This document shows positions 63,405-64,000 of a DNA stretch of 64,000 nt, piece after piece; the stretch's first letter is position 1; each line of letters starts with the position of its first letter. Where the stretch lies: positions 62,001 through 126,000 of the forward strand of contig NZ_BAABEX010000008.1 of NCBI RefSeq assembly GCF_039540375.1, written 5' to 3'. A model generated the notes under the pieces. The model was not told where the DNA came from. It ran no database searches and saw only the letters and a list, made by a program, of their open reading frames with translations. The stretch comes from Acidovorax_G lacteus. Its GTDB lineage: Bacteria; Pseudomonadota; Gammaproteobacteria; Burkholderiales; Burkholderiaceae_C. A program made the translations under genes and the position numbers.

Positions 63405-64000
63405 TCAGCGCGACGCATGGCGACCTGATGCGGCGGCCGATGCCAGGTTCAGCAGGGCCGCCTCCATCGCAGCCGCGGTGGCTTCGGGCTGCTCCATGGG
63501 AAACAGATGCGAGCCGTCCAGCATCGTGGTGCGGCCGCCTGTGACGCGCATCGTCATACCCATGCCCACCTGGCGCATCTCGTCCGACTGCAGCCCGCCG
63601 ATGAACGCCACGGGGCAGCGCAGTGGCTGGGCACGCAACAAGCGCGCCAGGTTGTGGGGCAAGGTGTTGTAGATGGCCGTTTCCACGTCGCGGTCGAAGT
63701 GCAGCACGCGCTGCCCGTCTTCGTCGCGCAGTCCGTGGTCAATGTAGTCCTGCAGCACCTGCGGGTTCCAGCGTGCAAACGCTTTCTTGCGGCGAAAGTG
63801 CTCCAGCGCTTCGGCGTTGTCGGCCCAGCGGTAGCGGCGCTGGCGGCTCACCTTGCCGGGCGAGATCGATCCGACGACTTGCGTGTGCTTGGCCACGCCC
63901 AGCGCATTGGCGCGCCAGCCGCCAATCAGCGGCGAGTCGAGCATGACCACGCCGCGCACCAGATCGGGGTGGCGAGAGGCGGTCATCACGCTCAAAAATC
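63405..64000 (-). CDS. Alpha/beta hydrolase, N-terminus cut by window edge
   Basis: The last 196 or so residues of an alpha/beta-hydrolase-fold enzyme. The visible part starts just after the nucleophile elbow (FLSVMTASRHPDLVRGVVML follows the usual GHS). The catalytic Asp probably lies in the FIGGLQSDEMRQ strand region and the His in MLDGSHLFPMEQPEAT near the end. The catalytic Ser is outside the window. The reading frame is open at base 64000. It is separated from the carotenoid-type operon by 101 bp that contain that operon's promoter. Confidence 0.85.
   Translation of the reverse strand, partial: FLSVMTASRHPDLVRGVVMLDSPLIGGWRANALGVAKHTQVVGSISPGKVSRQRRYRWADNAEALEHFRRKKAFARWNPQVLQDYIDHGLRDEDGQRVLHFDRDVETAIYNTLPHNLARLLRAQPLRCPVAFIGGLQSDEMRQVGMGMTMRVTGGRTTMLDGSHLFPMEQPEATAAAMEAALLNLASAAASGRHASR

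Overview
The window is GC-rich chromosomal DNA with tightly packed genes. The protein set suggests a betaproteobacterium of the Comamonadaceae (Acidovorax-like): tandem Tat-exported TakP-type TRAP binding proteins, a cox-type molybdenum hydroxylase cluster, MpaB and DUF2306 proteins, and xseB-ispA-dxs in a row. This placement is an inference from gene content, not a database match. I recognise no rRNA, tRNA, CRISPR array, insertion sequence or prophage. Both window ends cut genes: a sulfurtransferase at the left and an alpha/beta hydrolase at the right.

Layout. 1-2777 (minus): sulfurtransferase, DMT transporter, and a Rieske oxygenase closed by a strong terminator. 3083-6235 (plus): xseB-ispA-dxs, feeding isoprenoid precursor synthesis. 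6371-12254: two tandem TRAP binding proteins facing a convergent dctQM pair across about 1.1 kb of non-coding DNA. 12442-19386: tungstate (tupBCA) and molybdate (modABC) importers pointing at each other, each with a divergent ModE-type regulator; a clean palindrome in the modA-modE gap is a likely ModE operator. 19417-28599: a GAF/Fis-type regulator without an AAA+ domain, divergent from a molybdenum hydroxylase operon (small, large and medium subunits, then MoxR ATPase, VWA protein, CoxG and XdhC-like maturation factors). The large subunit carries the AYRGAGR signature of form II enzymes, so the substrate is probably not CO. Together 12.4-28.6 kb forms a molybdenum/tungsten supply-and-use region.

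28609-35231: phosphatase and GST, then a signalling cluster with REC-HPt, HTH-REC, a single REC, a periplasmic binding protein and a large PAS histidine kinase. 35259-39042: small accessory genes, including an orphan ABC ATPase and a LysE exporter. 39191-48881: RND efflux operon (adaptor, two MdtB/MdtC-type pumps, outer-membrane lipoprotein channel), with a convergent LytS/LytR-type two-component system and a 2TM protein behind it. 51903-55202: MacA adaptor with split MacB ATPase and permease, followed by uppP and a MipA/OmpV protein. 57068-63303 (minus): two paralogous 7TMR-DISM diguanylate cyclases; one sits in an overlapping operon with a carotenoid-biosynthesis-type membrane protein and an MpaB-type haem oxygenase.

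The most unusual signal is a dispersed palindromic repeat present five times (near 4300, 9255, 24520, 44184 and 49300). Two copies form Shine-Dalgarno-less leaders ending at the start codons of dxs and of the MoxR gene. One copy is translated in frame as the linker of the LytTR response regulator, and one separates the two RND pump genes.
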